Of a stretch of 64,000 nucleotides of DNA, positions 25,444 through 37,611 are shown one piece after another. Both the position numbers and the translations under genes were made by a program. The notes beneath the pieces were generated by a model. That model searched no databases, was not told the origin of the DNA, and saw only the letters and a program-made list of their open reading frames with translations. Source of the DNA: Cardiocondyla obscurior (Eukaryota; Arthropoda; Insecta; Hymenoptera; Formicidae); contig NC_091864.1 in NCBI RefSeq assembly GCF_019399895.1, positions 7,046,001-7,110,000 of the forward strand, written 5' to 3'. How positions within the stretch are numbered: position 1 is the stretch's first letter; every line of letters starts with the position of its first letter.

Positions 25444-27168
25444 ATTGTTTTCTTGCGTCAGACAATAGTCGATTGAGCCGTCTCATCTTTAGCTATCCCG
25501 CATTGTATTGTACATTCATGAAATCTTGCAGAGTCAGCCAATACCTTCAGATCCGTACTGTAAATACTTTCACATGAGATTCCTTCATTGAAGCTTTCTC
25601 TCGCACATTCTCCACCGGATAAGGGGAAACAAAACACTCGTTGTTAGTCGATAAGAATCTAAGTAGACTGATTATCCCAAGTAAATCTTCAAAACGTGTT
25701 GCGGGCTGTCATAAGAGAGTGATTGGTGAGACGCTAGGCGGAAAAACGAGCGGGAAAGAGATAGTAGGCTTTCGGTGCACATGCTCTTGCGTATTCCGAC
25801 CTGGTTTTCGTCTAGCCTGAATAATTGAGCCATGATTGACTAAACTGAATCGCACGGGCTGGAAATCTCGTTTTAACGTAAATACGTTTTACTTAAATAA
25901 CTTAAACGTCGTTGACAATTAAAATTTATGAGCGAAAATGGTGCAGCCTTCCTTCGTCAAAAATTAAAAAAAAAATTGAGTAGCACAGCTAAACATTTGT
26001 AAATTTAAATTATAAAACAGGAAGACTGCTTTTGTTCAAAAATATGTTTGATTATCGCGCTTGGGGAACAGACAGTTAAATAATGTAACTCGTGGAATGT
26101 ATGGACGCTTACGTAATAATTAACGTATCTCGTTTATAATATTCTCAGTTTACGTGCGGTTGCGTAACTATAAAATTTGCAAGTAAGTATTGCTATAAAA
26201 AAGAAAAGAAAAAAAAATCGTGAGAAGAACCTCCTCTCTTGTTAATATGATTTATTAGGATTATTTGCTTATTCTCATTTTCACAATTCATTGTTTCACA
26301 AACGAGAACAATCTGATTACATATGTGAGACATGATATTAACAATAAGGCTGCTATCGATTATAAAGCGTGATAAGTCGTGATAGATTCGGATACCAGCC
26401 GCTAAACACGTTTAGGCTGTTAACTACTATTAATATATACGACAATCGTATTTCTTTAATCGTATACTCTCCGGACGATATCCTGCTTCGATATCGCGGG
26501 AACATTGCCGTCACCTATTGTGTATCTCTTTACATGCCGATTGTCGTGATTCACACTTAGTCGAGACTAGTCTGTGTTCTATACGATTAAACTCTGGCAT
26601 GCTTGTTGCTCTACATGTTAAGAACTCGTTTCTAGAGATGACTCACGCTTTGAATTTACAATAAAATTGAACCAAAGCTTAAAATATTTTGACGCCAGTC
26701 AAAAGCCAGTTACTCCGTTAAATTGCATTCTAATTTGAATTTACGTGGTTACAAAAAAAAAAAAGAAAAAAACGTAGAGCAATTTATAAAATAATAATTA
26801 GTAAAATAAATTTTTTTTAGTCACAACTACGACGTGAAGACAATGTAATGCTCCGTGCTTTCATTAATCAATGCTGACATTAAAACTTGACGGGTTTTTA
26901 CGATTTGTATTCATGGGCTTATCTTTGCGTTGAATCCCATTTGTTGTAATTCGCTAACAACTTATTGTGTGCGCATACAGAAAGTGAGAGGACGTAAGCT
27001 TCTCGTAATAGAGCGTCCGACATTACTTTCATAACGAGAGCAAGGTCTTATTTTCTATATTGATGAATTTTGCTCTTTTTTTTTATGTCTTTGCATTTAT
27101 TAATATGGCAATATCAGATAGTTTTTAATTTATAAAAATTAGTTTATGCAAATTTATGTAGAAGAAAA

Positions 27169-27247
27169 TAAACTTATAAAATATTATAATCACTCATCTA
27201 TACGAGTTAAACTGTATGATAAATAATTATAATATTTTATAAGTTTA
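27169..27247. repeat. 22-bp perfect inverted repeat with 35-nt loop
   Basis: The arms at 27169-27190 and 27226-27247 are exact reverse complements (TAAACTTATAAAATATTATA plus two bases). The element lies about 70 bases past the stop codon of the small secreted-peptide gene, so it could form a stem in that transcript's 3' UTR or 3' flank. Confidence 0.8.
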
Positions 27248-27313
27248 ATACTATAGATGTTAAATTTAGATGAATTAATTATAAAATCAAAACAGTGTGA
27301 TATAGGATTAAGA

Positions 27314-27865
27314 CTACTTCGTTGTTGTTATTATATTTGGCGTTGTCATTATAGTTGGGTTTGCTTCAGTATTATGCATTATTTCTGGGTTTGTTTCTAT
27401 TGTGTTAAAAGTTGACAATAAATTAATAAATGCATTAAAATTTGTTTTATCCAAAGTTAAAATTGTTATCACAATTGAAATACTATACCTGTATTACCAT
27501 GCGGTAAATATAATTCCGGGCATTTCATAGCACATACAAAATTCATTATAAACGACGAGGAATCTGCAGATTTACAAATCGATGAGTTACAAAAATTTTG
27601 ACGTATTTGCTCTATAATGGAAAAGCCAAATCTTTTGGTTCGCGAACTTTGATTAGTTTCCTGCGAGATGAATTGATGTAATTGGTTGTGCGGCACTATA
27701 TCCTAAATAATATATTATTTATTAATAATTATATATTTTCTTACTTTAAATTTTATTAAGCACACCGATTATATATCTAATTACAATATTTCAATTTTAT
27801 GTTACCTGTGTTAAGACTGTTCCGTAAAAAATTAACAATCCAATCCAAATACTTAGACGTAACAT
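27314..27865 (-). CDS. Small secreted cysteine-peptide precursor, unrecognised, 3 exons
   Basis: Exons 27865-27806, 27702-27489 and 27396-27314 join in phase at consensus GT-AG sites (phases 0 and 1) and give 118 aa. Exon 1 encodes exactly a 20-residue signal peptide (MLRLSIWIGLLIFYGTVLTQ). Residues 21-40 form a short propeptide, and R41-T-K-R44 is a furin-like site. Residues 45-91 hold four cysteines (C58, C63, C77, C81; spacing C-x4-C-x13-C-x3-C) in an otherwise amphipathic segment. Exon 3 adds a Thr/Asn/Pro-rich tail ending TTTK. The signal peptide, processing site and cysteines suggest a secreted peptide with two disulfides. I recognise no family and make no functional claim. The three clean splice junctions argue against a chance model. 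Confidence 0.72.
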
Positions 27866-28701
27866 CTTCTTTTTTTTTTTTCTTTTCTTTTTGCACTATT
27901 TACACAGTAATTAAAACTGTTACTTTTATATTACTAGACGTATTTTTAACACACTCTACAGTTGTTATAGTCTTCAGCGAATTTTTGAGCCCATTTATAT
28001 ACCCGAGAAATGTATTCTTGAAAAATACGAACGTGACGAAACCGTGTACTAACATATTATTCAGTTTACTGGATTTTTTTTCCACAGATCGCATACGTTT
28101 TCTTATCTTGTGTATTAGATATTCTGAGAACAATGCAATGTGTGAGACATGCAAATACGTTTATCTTCACAGATGTTCTACTTTTAAATATCTTAAATCT
28201 ATAATCACGAAATTAAGAAAGAAAATAATCGACGAGTAAGCAAAGATCCAAGTTTTTCCTTTTTCTTTTTTATCGCATACCGTGCAAATTGTGATCAAAA
28301 GATAAATAAATTAATATATATTAATCTTTATAAAATAAAGTTTACTTTATTAATAGTATTTTTTTTAAAGATGATTGAAATTATAAATAAACGATTAATA
28401 ATTTTACATTACGTGATTTTAATTTAGCGACACTTTTGCATTATTTTATAATTCCAAGTTCTTTAATATTTCTTTGTAATTAACATATTCAAGTAGTAAT
28501 TAATTGGCGAAAGATTAATATTTATTCAAACTTAATGGCTTTAATTAAAAATGTAAAACTATTCCTTCAAAGAAAACAGTTATATCTTATCTATATTTGA
28601 TGATCCTGTTTCAAATTTACTAATCACATGCATAGAATAAGAACTGCGCATATGGAAATACATACGTGGTTTTGTCACGTTTAATCATAATATAAAATAT
28701 A

Positions 28702-28750
<49 letters not shown>

Positions 28751-29915
28751 ATAAGTGTATTACTAAAATGTGCCGTTTAGAATGTCATACTTAGTATTGT
28801 AACGTCGATTACCGCGAACAATAAATGTTAGTAACAATGTCTTTTCAACCCTTATCGCGTTTGGGTTTTTTACACGTGACTAGAATACAGATAAGGACAT
28901 CGCTATGAAAATTAACAAGGTCGAAACTATTTTTACCCGCGGATTCTTACTGTTTCGACACGTCGCTAATTAGCCGGATTAGCACAAGAAAGATGTAACG
29001 CTTTGAGTTACATTCATCTTTAAAACTCACTACTAAAGTATACTACTAATAATATGCAACCCGTTCTTCTCAGTCGTATGGTCGTTGATTTTTTTTTCTT
29101 TTTTATTTCTTATTCTTTTTTTTTTTAACGACGAAGCTTGCATGAATCGTTGATTGTCGATGATTATACGCTCGTCGTCTAAATATTTTTAATTCGATAA
29201 TATCATTAGCAAGGCTTGCCTAATTAAATAACGAATAACATGTTGTCCAAGCATGCTGTCACCTTTCCATGTGCAACAAACGCGTGGTAAACTTTGATCA
29301 TGTGACCAGCTGCTTCTACGGCCGCGTATGGAAAGGAAGCTTTAAGTGGAACGCACCCTAGATAAGGTTTCCAATTGTGTCGGGAAAGGGGATCGATATT
29401 TTATCCACTTTGACAATTTGTACATCTCGATTTCGTAGTCGCGGGTTTTTCTTTTGTTTTCGACTTTCTTATCTCCCCCCCTTCCCCCTGGCCGCGAGCG
29501 CAAGTGCACTTGAAGAACGACGGCGTTCGCACGTATCCACGATCGAGCGGGGACTCCGCTGCTTCTTAACCTTCATGTCGAAATGACGTGCCACGCGTGT
29601 CGTGCGAGCTCGAGGTACATAATTCTTTTTTTTCTAAACGCTACCTCGAAGGCGGCCGCTTCGCGATTTATCTCGTGGCGTTATTGGCTTTACGAATGTG
29701 TTTATATTGGAATTCGTTGAGTAATAGAGAATGGTTGTCTCGGTCATATGTTATGCCGCGTATTGATAATTTTTCTATATTCTTTTACACACTTGTAACG
29801 GTGACGCTTGTACTTTTGCAGATCCTCATACGTAGCTGTCGGTGCCAATGATACGTCATCACATTGAGGGTTGAGTATAGATCGTGCGTGACTGGATAAG
29901 AATATTATTTCTGCA
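27866..29915. other. Intergenic, upstream of two divergent genes
   Basis: A long plus-strand open frame at 27799-28239 lies opposite exon 1 of the secreted-peptide gene; its low-complexity composition suggests chance. A TA microsatellite is at 28711-28746. The stretch 29377-29700 is less AT-rich and probably holds the SCYL1 promoter and 5' UTR. Confidence 0.45.
28711..28746. repeat. (TA)n microsatellite
   Basis: About 18 uninterrupted TA units follow a short A tract. Confidence 0.95.
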
Positions 29916-32900
29916 ATGTGGTCCTTCTTCTCGAGAGATCCTGTTAAGGATTTTCCGTATGACATCGGGGAACCTGTTTCAGGATTGGATAACAAAAGCA
30001 TTTGGACGTTACATAGGGCTAAAAGAAAGGTAATTTAATGCGGTAGTGTTTCGTTAAGATTATTATTTTTTTGTAAACAATTGTAGAGTAATAAAATTGT
30101 TATTACCGTTGTCTATTTTATTTTATTTTATTTTATTTTATTGGTCAAAAATATTTTTAATCTCACAAGCCACTTTGCTTGTAGGGTTCCACATCGGGCG
30201 AGGATGTCTCGGTATTTATTTTTGATGCGAAAAACAAAGGAGAACAGCAGCTGGACATTGCACGTTCAGCTGTGAAAAGACTTAAAACACTTAGACATCC
30301 GAGTATACTTGCCTATTTGGACAGTCTTGAGGTATGTATTTTACGATGAGTCGAATTTTTTTTTTTTTTTTTTTTTTTTATTTAGTAAAAATGTAATCTA
30401 TGTTTCATTATTTCAGACTGACAAAATGGTTTACTTAGCCACAGAGCGTGTGGAGCCATTGTACAATCGCTTGACACAAAAATGCAATTCTGAAAATGAG
30501 TCTAAGAAGGATTTGTACTTCTCCTGGGGTATATTTCAAATTACAGTACGTATAAATGAAACAGAGATTTCTAAGCGAACACATGGGAAAGAAAGAAAGA
30601 AAGTGAAAGAAAGGTCTATAATACATGTCATTCAATTTGATGGCAGAGAGCACTTAACTTTTTAAATAACGATGGGAATTTACGGCATAATAATGTCAAT
30701 CTGTGGTCAGTGTTTGTTAACGAAGAGAGTGGCGAATGGAAACTTGGCGGAGTTGAGTATATGACACTTGGGGACCTAGAGTATCATTTTTTACCTTCTA
30801 CTTTCCAAATGTATCAACCGCCTGAATCTAAAGAAGGCATGAAACCCACGACGAAATGGTAAATAATATTATTATATTTTATCCGTATTTAATAATATAA
30901 TTATAGATTTAACAAACGCAATAAAGACGGTGTAATGAGACAGGAAATTAAAAAAATATATTTAGATTTAATATTAGTAATATGAAACTGATAAATAAAT
31001 AAATAAAAAATAGTTCAGTTGACATGTGGGGACTCGGCTGTCTGATTTGGGAAACATATAATGGTACCCTCAACACTATTTCGCAACTTAAAATTACAGG
31101 TCAAGTAAGTTTTATTGCTCGAATTATTATTTTTTTTTTTCCTCGAATCTTTATATGCGCTTCGATATATATAAGCTGTTTATTTTTAAAGATTCCAAAG
31201 CAAATAACGACAGTGTATCGAGAGTTAACGGGAGCTAATCCAGAAGGAAGACCAAATCCCGCAGATGTGATAGCGCGTTGTCGCAGTAACGGCGGATTCT
31301 TTAAGAATAATCTTGTTGACGCTCTTTTGTTTTTGGAAGAGATTCAAATGAAAGAAAGGGGCGAGAAGGGACGATTCTTTTCGCAATTGGCAACGCAATT
31401 AGATTCATTTCCCGAAGGTGTTGGCAGGTACAAGATCTTGCCGCAATTATTGGCCGCTTTCGAGTTCGGGGATGCCGGAAGTGCCGTGTTACCACCGTTA
31501 CTACAACTGGGTTCTCAATTACCCGACACCGAGTATCAACGTCGAGTCGTGCCCTGTGTTGTTAAATTATTCGCGTCGAATGATAGGGCGACGAGATTAC
31601 GGTTACTGCAGCAATTAGATCGATTCGTCGATCACTTGCAATCAACGACAGTTAATGAAGCTATTTTTCCCCAGGTGAAAAAGATTAGATAGAATTATAC
31701 GCCGTCCAGCACACATAGACAGATAGAGCGATGAAAGGTTTACGTTTATTATTATTAATATATTTTTTTTTATAGGTAGCAAGAGGTTTTCTCGATACAA
31801 ACCCGGCAATCAGGGAAGAAACGATAAGATCAGTTGTACATTTAGCACCAAAGTTAGATTATAATAATCTTAATGTCGAGACTTTAAGATACTTTGCAAA
31901 ACTTCAGTCGAAAGATGAACAAGGAGGCATTCGCACAAATACCACAGTTTGCCTTGGAAAAATTGCTCAACATCTTCATCCCCAGATAAGACAGAAGGTA
32001 ACGTCCATCTTTTTTGCTAAGTTAATATATTTTATTATTGTTTAATATACAAACGATAATATAATTTGTAATTTATATACTTTAAAAATATAAAATTTAT
32101 TAATAAGTTTGAGATATTTTAAGTGATTTTTAAACGTGATCTCAGGTGTTAATTGGCGCGTTTATTCGTGGAACTCGTGATTCCTTTCCGCCAGCTAGAA
32201 TCGCGAGTATACTGGCACTAGCTGCGACGCAACAATATTTTCTACTGCAAGAAGTTGCAAATCGTATTCTACCGGCTCTGTGTCCGCTTACTACAGACGT
32301 AGATAAAGGTGTACGAGACAACGCGTTTCGAATTATTCGAGGTTTTTTATCAAAGCTTGAAACGGTTTCTGAGGATCCTGGTCTTCGTGAATCAATGGGT
32401 AAGATTGTCTAAGAAATTTTTAATAAGAAAATAAATATCTTCGGAAATCTAATATTATTAATACGTTTGTAGAAGCGGATGTGAATACTGCGACACCCAG
32501 TCTTAGCAATGCTGCGGCGACATGGGCCGGATGGGCCGTTACGGCAGTCACAGCAAAATTCTATCGCAGTCAATCAGACACACCAAAATCATCAAATGCT
32601 CATAACACTTCTAGGATCTTATTAAATAAACCCGCTTCCTTAGGTTATTACTAATTTTTTTATCGACATTTTTACTTTCGTGTTTTTTATTTTTTTTTAT
32701 TAAAATATAAAAAAAATATATATACACATATATATCAACGATAAGTTTTTCTAACTATTTTAGAACAAGCCAGCAGCTCCCAGAGCAGTGCTAGCACTAC
32801 TGCCACAACGAGTAGCGCGACAAGTATGACTTCCCTCGATCCCGATCACGAGCACGATATGCAAAACACTCAAAATACAAATTCTGATTGCGATTGGGAT

Positions 32901-33520
32901 TGTTGGGATGCCGATAATTGGGGAGACATGGAGCAGCAATCTACTGCTACACCATCGGTGCCATTGAATCCAGCCAGTAGTCTATCACCGTCCAACAATT
33001 CCCCTAAGGCTAATGAACAGTGGACCAGTCTTGAGGAAGAACCGGTTAATCACTTGATATTTTTGTCAAATCTTTTTGTAAACTTTATTTAATTTAATAT
33101 ATTAACGTAAGCTATGAATATAGTAATACGTAATGGTAAGAACGATGCTGCTAAATAGTTCGATACCGTTATCAGTAATATATAAAACATTTTTTTATTG
33201 CAGGAAGAAGAAACGACCCAAAGTGTTCAAGATAAAAATGATTCCTTTCAAGTAGGATGGGAAGATTCAGAGTTCCAATCTTTTGAAGATGTTCCGCCTT
33301 TAGAGCAATCAAGTATATATACTAACTTGATACGTACGTATAAATTTTTACGTTTATTATTATTATTAAAACAATTTTTTTAACAGGCGTTCCTAGTGGA
33401 AACAGTAAATACGAAGAAGCTAGAAGAAAGAGAGAAGAACGTAAGTTGGCCAGACAAAGACAGATGGAGGCAAAGCGAGCGGTAAAATTACGAGCTAATC
33501 CAACTGCAAAAAAAATTTAA
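29916..33520 (+). CDS. Scyl1: SCYL1-type N-terminal kinase-like protein (pseudokinase with HEAT repeats)
   Basis: Exons 29916-30029, 30185-30331, 30417-30545, 30647-30858, 31014-31104, 31192-31674, 31776-31997, 32146-32398, 32473-32643, 32764-33044, 33204-33312 and 33387-33520 give 781 aa, close to the family's ~800. The start MWSFFSRDPVKDFPYDIGEP is diagnostic. The kinase-like domain (about 1-300) lacks catalytic motifs: no VAIK lysine, HNNV in place of HRD, GGVEY in place of DFG. HEAT repeats span about 340-560. They are followed by an acidic Trp-rich tail (DCWDADNWGD) and a basic helix (about 745-775). The family acts in COPI retrograde Golgi-ER traffic. The C-terminus here is AKKI rather than the RKLD-like COPI tail of vertebrates. 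Residue 201 at the exon 4/5 junction reads Cys where Trp is usual (KW-S-DMW). Confidence 0.93.
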
Positions 33521-34439
33521 AGCTATAAATCAAGTAAGCGCAACTATGTTAATCATTTTATTGTACATTAGGAAAATTAAATATTACAATTAATATGATG
33601 AAAGTATTTTCTGTAAATTTTATCTAATGCAAGAAAAAAGTTTATTCGGAAATGTTTTTCTATAACATTATTTATTAATATTATTTGCATGGAAAAATAT
33701 ACATATGTTAATTAATTATTTTATTTAACAATTACTTTTTACAACCTATACAATTTATAATATAATGCTGTATATGTCATATGTATAAATTTATCACTGT
33801 TTAAAAAAAATAATACATGCGGACTTGTATTCCGTTAGCGGGAAAGTACATGCGTACATTTACGTACGCACGTATTAATTATACAATATTTAAGAGTATA
33901 AAAAAATTAATTGAAATGTTAGTACGATAAACTTTCTTTTCTTACAGGTAAAAAAAAAGTATATAAATTTTTCTTTATTTCTTTCTATAAAATAATGAAA
34001 TTTGCTTTCAGAGAAAAGAATATTTTTGTTCAATTTGTATTTTAATACGATTATTTCTAGATGTAGACAGCATATTTGTTTCGATTGTTACTCACGTTTT
34101 TTTTTTATATCTTATCAAATGTATCATAGATGCGTTCATTCATTAATTAATTAACGTTATCGGGTTTTGATATCGGTACACCGCAATGTGTTGAATTAAA
34201 ATATAATGTAGGAATATAATATTATTTCAGTTCATATATACGCGAAAATTACCTTAACATATTAGTCTTAATCGAGTTTAATAATATTCTCAGTTCTTAG
34301 ACTGGTTAACTATAGTCATTTTTCAGAAAAATGGAATAGCTCTGATTGGCTAGGTTTAAAAAAAAATAAAAATTTAATGTTAAAATTAGCTTGATCTATG
34401 AATAAGTATTTGATCGCCGTGACTGATTATAAGTTGTTA
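33521..34439. other. Convergent 3' flanks of SCYL1 and GNA1
   Basis: Very AT-rich DNA, presumably the two 3' UTRs. No further coding evidence was found. Confidence 0.6.
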
Positions 34440-35970
34440 CTACAAACGAGACTGTTCAGTGGCGTTATCACCGTGGAAGCGTATATTGAGATAATTGGCA
34501 TTGTTAGTTTCACGTTTGAAGCCTATGTTCTCGTAGAATGGCACCAGACGATCTTCACAATCCAAAGATAATTTGTAACAGTGGAAGTAGCGTGCTAGTT
34601 GTATTACGATCGTCACTACTAATTTTCCCAACGATTTTCCTCTATAATTGTTGTTAACTACTACATCTTCCAGGCGTCCTCGCTATAACAAATATCATAG
34701 ATACATATAGGCGCCGAACATATTTATTTCTATATCTTAAAAAATATACAAAAGATTTACATACCACGCTACAGTTATGAATAAATTTCTGTTCCACGAC
34801 TAATGACGCGCACGCTATCACTTTTCCAGAATTAACATCCTCAATGACAACAATATAATAACCACCGGCAGCCTTCATGCTGTAGAATCTATCTAGAAAT
34901 AAATTTAAAAAAGTTCTCTATCTAAAGATAAATAATAAAACGATAATATAAAAATAATTTACTTCGTTAAATTATTCGGTAGCGTAATATTCTGTAAAAA
35001 CTTACTTAAAAATTGTTCCTTGGTAACATTTCCTACGTCCGTTAATTGCGACAAGAGGACCAAGAAACCTACGAAATTAAATAATAAAGTTACAAAGATA
35101 GATAAAATGTTAAATGTATAAATAAATTTATAAAAATTAAATAAAAAATTAATTATTTAAGTTAAATATATATATAATACGTTCAATTAAAAAGTGATTA
35201 TGGAAAAGGTAACAATTATTTTTATTCCTCGATCTCTGATAAGACACTCATTACCTTTTTCATAATCTGTACTCTTCAATGGTCTTATCAGCAGCCCAGC
35301 AACATGTGCTATTGGTAATCTGTCCAACACAGTAGGATTGAAGAGATTAATTTCGTCTTCTTCATTATACTTTTCCTGTAAAAATTAATCGGGAAAAATA
35401 GTAGATGAGATTTTCTTTTTCACAATTATTTAGATTAAATACCTAACCTTCTAGCCATTAATAAAATACATTTACATATATGACACGTTTTTATACGAAA
35501 AAAAGAACAAACTGTTCGTCTGTCTGTAAACCGTAATATTCTCAACATCGACGATACATTTTTTTTTTTTTTTTTTTAATTCGTGGACTTTAGAATACAC
35601 GCATGCATACGTGGCCACGTAGCATATTCATGTAGCTAACAGACTTCATAACCTGGACGGCTGTTAAATTCAGACGATTAATATCACATTTCGAGAAGCA
35701 AAGCGATATTGATTTTTATCAGATTTTTTTATTTCGCGTAGAAGCCCGTCGAACGAAGCAGTTTTATACGTACCGAGAGTAAGACTCTCCTAAACTAGAT
35801 AATTAATCAAAATGTTGATCCGGTATACTTGCTAACACGTTTCACAGTTTCTCGAGCAACGAGTTAGTTAACGGTTTGCTTATGGGATGAGAATATTCCG
35901 TTTTCCAGAAGATAAACGTAAACGTATGGACGGTGTCATATACCTGTCCTCTGCTCGCGTTTGTCGCCAT
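34440..35970 (-). CDS. Gnpnat1: Glucosamine-6-phosphate N-acetyltransferase (GNAT family)
   Basis: Exons 35970-35944, 35375-35255, 35068-35006, 34892-34765 and 34682-34440 give 193 aa, a normal length for the family. The enzyme transfers acetyl from acetyl-CoA to glucosamine-6-phosphate, the second-to-last carbon-skeleton step toward UDP-GlcNAc and, in insects, chitin. GNAT landmarks are visible: GYYIVVIED and CASLVVEQKFIHNC strands, RGRLEDVVVNNNYRGKSLGKL (the acetyl-CoA pyrophosphate loop R-G-x-x-x-G-K), CYKLSLDC, and FYENIGFKR. The start exon encodes only nine residues (MATNASRGQ) and is chosen because it splices in phase and is the only upstream ATG with a good donor. The gene is divergent from the Fcf2 gene 685 bp away. 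Confidence 0.92.
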
Positions 35971-36654
35971 GGTCTTTATCAATCTTTATGTCTTTGCTGC
36001 ATGAAGGCACGACTTCTTTTCGTGCCGCTGAAACGTGGTATCGTAACGTTAGGCTTAGTCTCGTCGATTCAGAGGCTGTAAATTTCTGTTTCGTGTTGAT
36101 CCGGGTACAATATTACCGCTCAAACGCTACGTGAAACGTTGATATACTACTGCAGTAGCGCAGTTTCAGCGGAGCTAGGCTAACGGGACTCTGGTAAACC
36201 TGAAATATGTATGTATGTATATATATATACATATATATACACACACACATATGTAAATATATATGTACTCCAAACAAATACATATATATTTCAGGTTTTA
36301 GCATGCATTAAAATTAAAAAAAAAACTTAATATATAAATGTGAATCTAATAAAAAAATATAGTTAAAGAACTTGTTTAAAAAATGTAATAGATGTAATAT
36401 TGAAAAATCTGCTTTTTGTCAATACGTACGTTTAAATTGAAATTATTTTCAATGTATTAAAAAGCTTTGTCGAAAAATAAATTAACTTTATTTGATGAAA
36501 CGTGTTATAGGATACATAAGATTCCAACCAATTGCCATACTGCCATCTTCCATTAGTAGTCCACAGTGATTGCATGTGCATGGCAGGTACCTTAGGACTG
36601 TTGTGGTCATCACATGTGTTTAAGATTCCAAAATAAGTACAAATAAATGCTAAT
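35971..36654. promoter_or_regulatory. Divergent intergenic region GNA1/Fcf2
   Basis: This 684-bp stretch separates two outward-facing start codons and so probably holds both promoters. It also carries a hairpin-forming repeat at 36195-36300. No defined promoter motif could be assigned. Confidence 0.45.
36195..36300. repeat. Terminal-inverted hairpin repeat, MITE-like
   Basis: The arms TAAACCTGAAATATGTATGT and ACATATATATTTCAGGTTTT face each other across a TATA/CACA-rich centre. About 18 of 20 arm bases pair. A small non-autonomous DNA transposon or a microsatellite-nucleated hairpin is possible. Confidence 0.6.
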
Positions 36655-37509
36655 ATGGATATAGTAATCGATACGGAGGGAGATTCCGGTCTAATAAGTA
36701 AGAATCGATTGGTAGACAGCGATGATGATGACGTGGAAATTAATATCGGTACGTTTGCACTTATTCTTTAGCTGTATGAGGTTAAGATTTGGTGTGGGGC
36801 TACACAGCTGTGTCTTTGCTTTTTTTTAGACGTCGATTCAAGAAAAATATACGAGGCAAATTATCTCGGCATTGAGAAAGAGGGGCAGGTAAAAAATAAA
36901 AGGCTTAACTCCAGCAAAGATTTCGATCTTGAAAGATTTGAGATTGACATGGGTTGGAAATCTGCAAAGGAACCTTTAGAGCCACTGGAAGAATTGGCAG
37001 AGATCAGAAAAGAGGTCAACCCGTTGAATAAAATTTTGGAAAAGAGTGTTATCAAGTCGGATTTCGAACAGTTGCACATCGTGCCGCCTTACGAGTTGAA
37101 TAAACGTCAATTGGAAATTGAGAAACGGCACAAGAAAGAAAAGATGGGAACAGGAGCCGGATGGTTTAATATGCGTGCGCCACAAATAACCGATGAGGTC
37201 AGGCACGATCTCGAGGTGCTAAGAATGAGATCAGTATTGAATCCGAAGCAATTTTATAAAAAGAACGACATAAAGGCGTTGCCAAAACATTTCCATGTAG
37301 GGAAAGTTATTGATTCTCCAATGGACTTCTATTCGTCGCGTCTTACTAAGAAGGAACGTAAGAGGACAATTGTTGACGAGCTAATGGCAGATGCTGAATT
37401 CACAAAATATAATAAGCGCAAATATAAACAAATTATCGAAGAAAAACAAAAGACGCATTATAAAGCCCATAAGCACGCGAAAAGACTCAAGCAAAAGAAA
37501 AAGAAGTAA
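36655..37509 (+). CDS. Fcf2-domain pre-rRNA processing protein (DNTTIP2/TdIF2-like)
   Basis: Two exons, 36655-36748 and 36830-37509, give 257 aa. The N-terminus is acidic (DSDDDDVEINI). The Fcf2 domain begins near residue 155 with TGAGWFNMRAPQITDE, continues through LEVLRMRSVLNPKQFYK and ALPKHFHVGKVIDSP, and ends YSSRLTKKERKRTIVDEL followed by a Lys-rich tail (KRLKQKKKK), which probably serves nucleolar localisation. Fcf2 proteins act in early 18S rRNA processing in the nucleolus (family knowledge). The protein is much shorter than the vertebrate DNTTIP2, which has a long N-terminal extension, and resembles the compact yeast-type form. Confidence 0.92.
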
Positions 37510-37546
37510 TATTTACTGCAAACATTTTTTTTAATACAGAATTATG

Positions 37547-37552
37547 AATAAA
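37547..37552 (+). terminator. Poly(A) signal of the Fcf2 gene
   Basis: AATAAA lies 38 bases after the stop codon. A second AATAAA is at 37606-37611. Confidence 0.6.
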
Positions 37553-37611
37553 ATGTATTTTGTTCTTATCTTTCTTATAAGTATATATCCATTTAAAATG
37601 TAGGAAATAAA

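Larger units (their letters stand above)
23011..27313. other. 4.3-kb stretch with no supported gene
   Basis: It contains an A tract at 23439-23459, a T tract at 25418-25443 preceded by TTTTA repeats, and scattered short open frames. The longest is a 130-codon minus frame at 24678-25070 with no family motif or plausible splice context. A 22-bp perfect inverted repeat lies at 27169-27247. Confidence 0.5.

Noticed and set aside
27799..28239. 146-codon plus-strand open frame
   Set aside because: It lies antisense to exon 1 of the secreted-peptide gene, begins with poly-Phe low complexity, and has no family motif.
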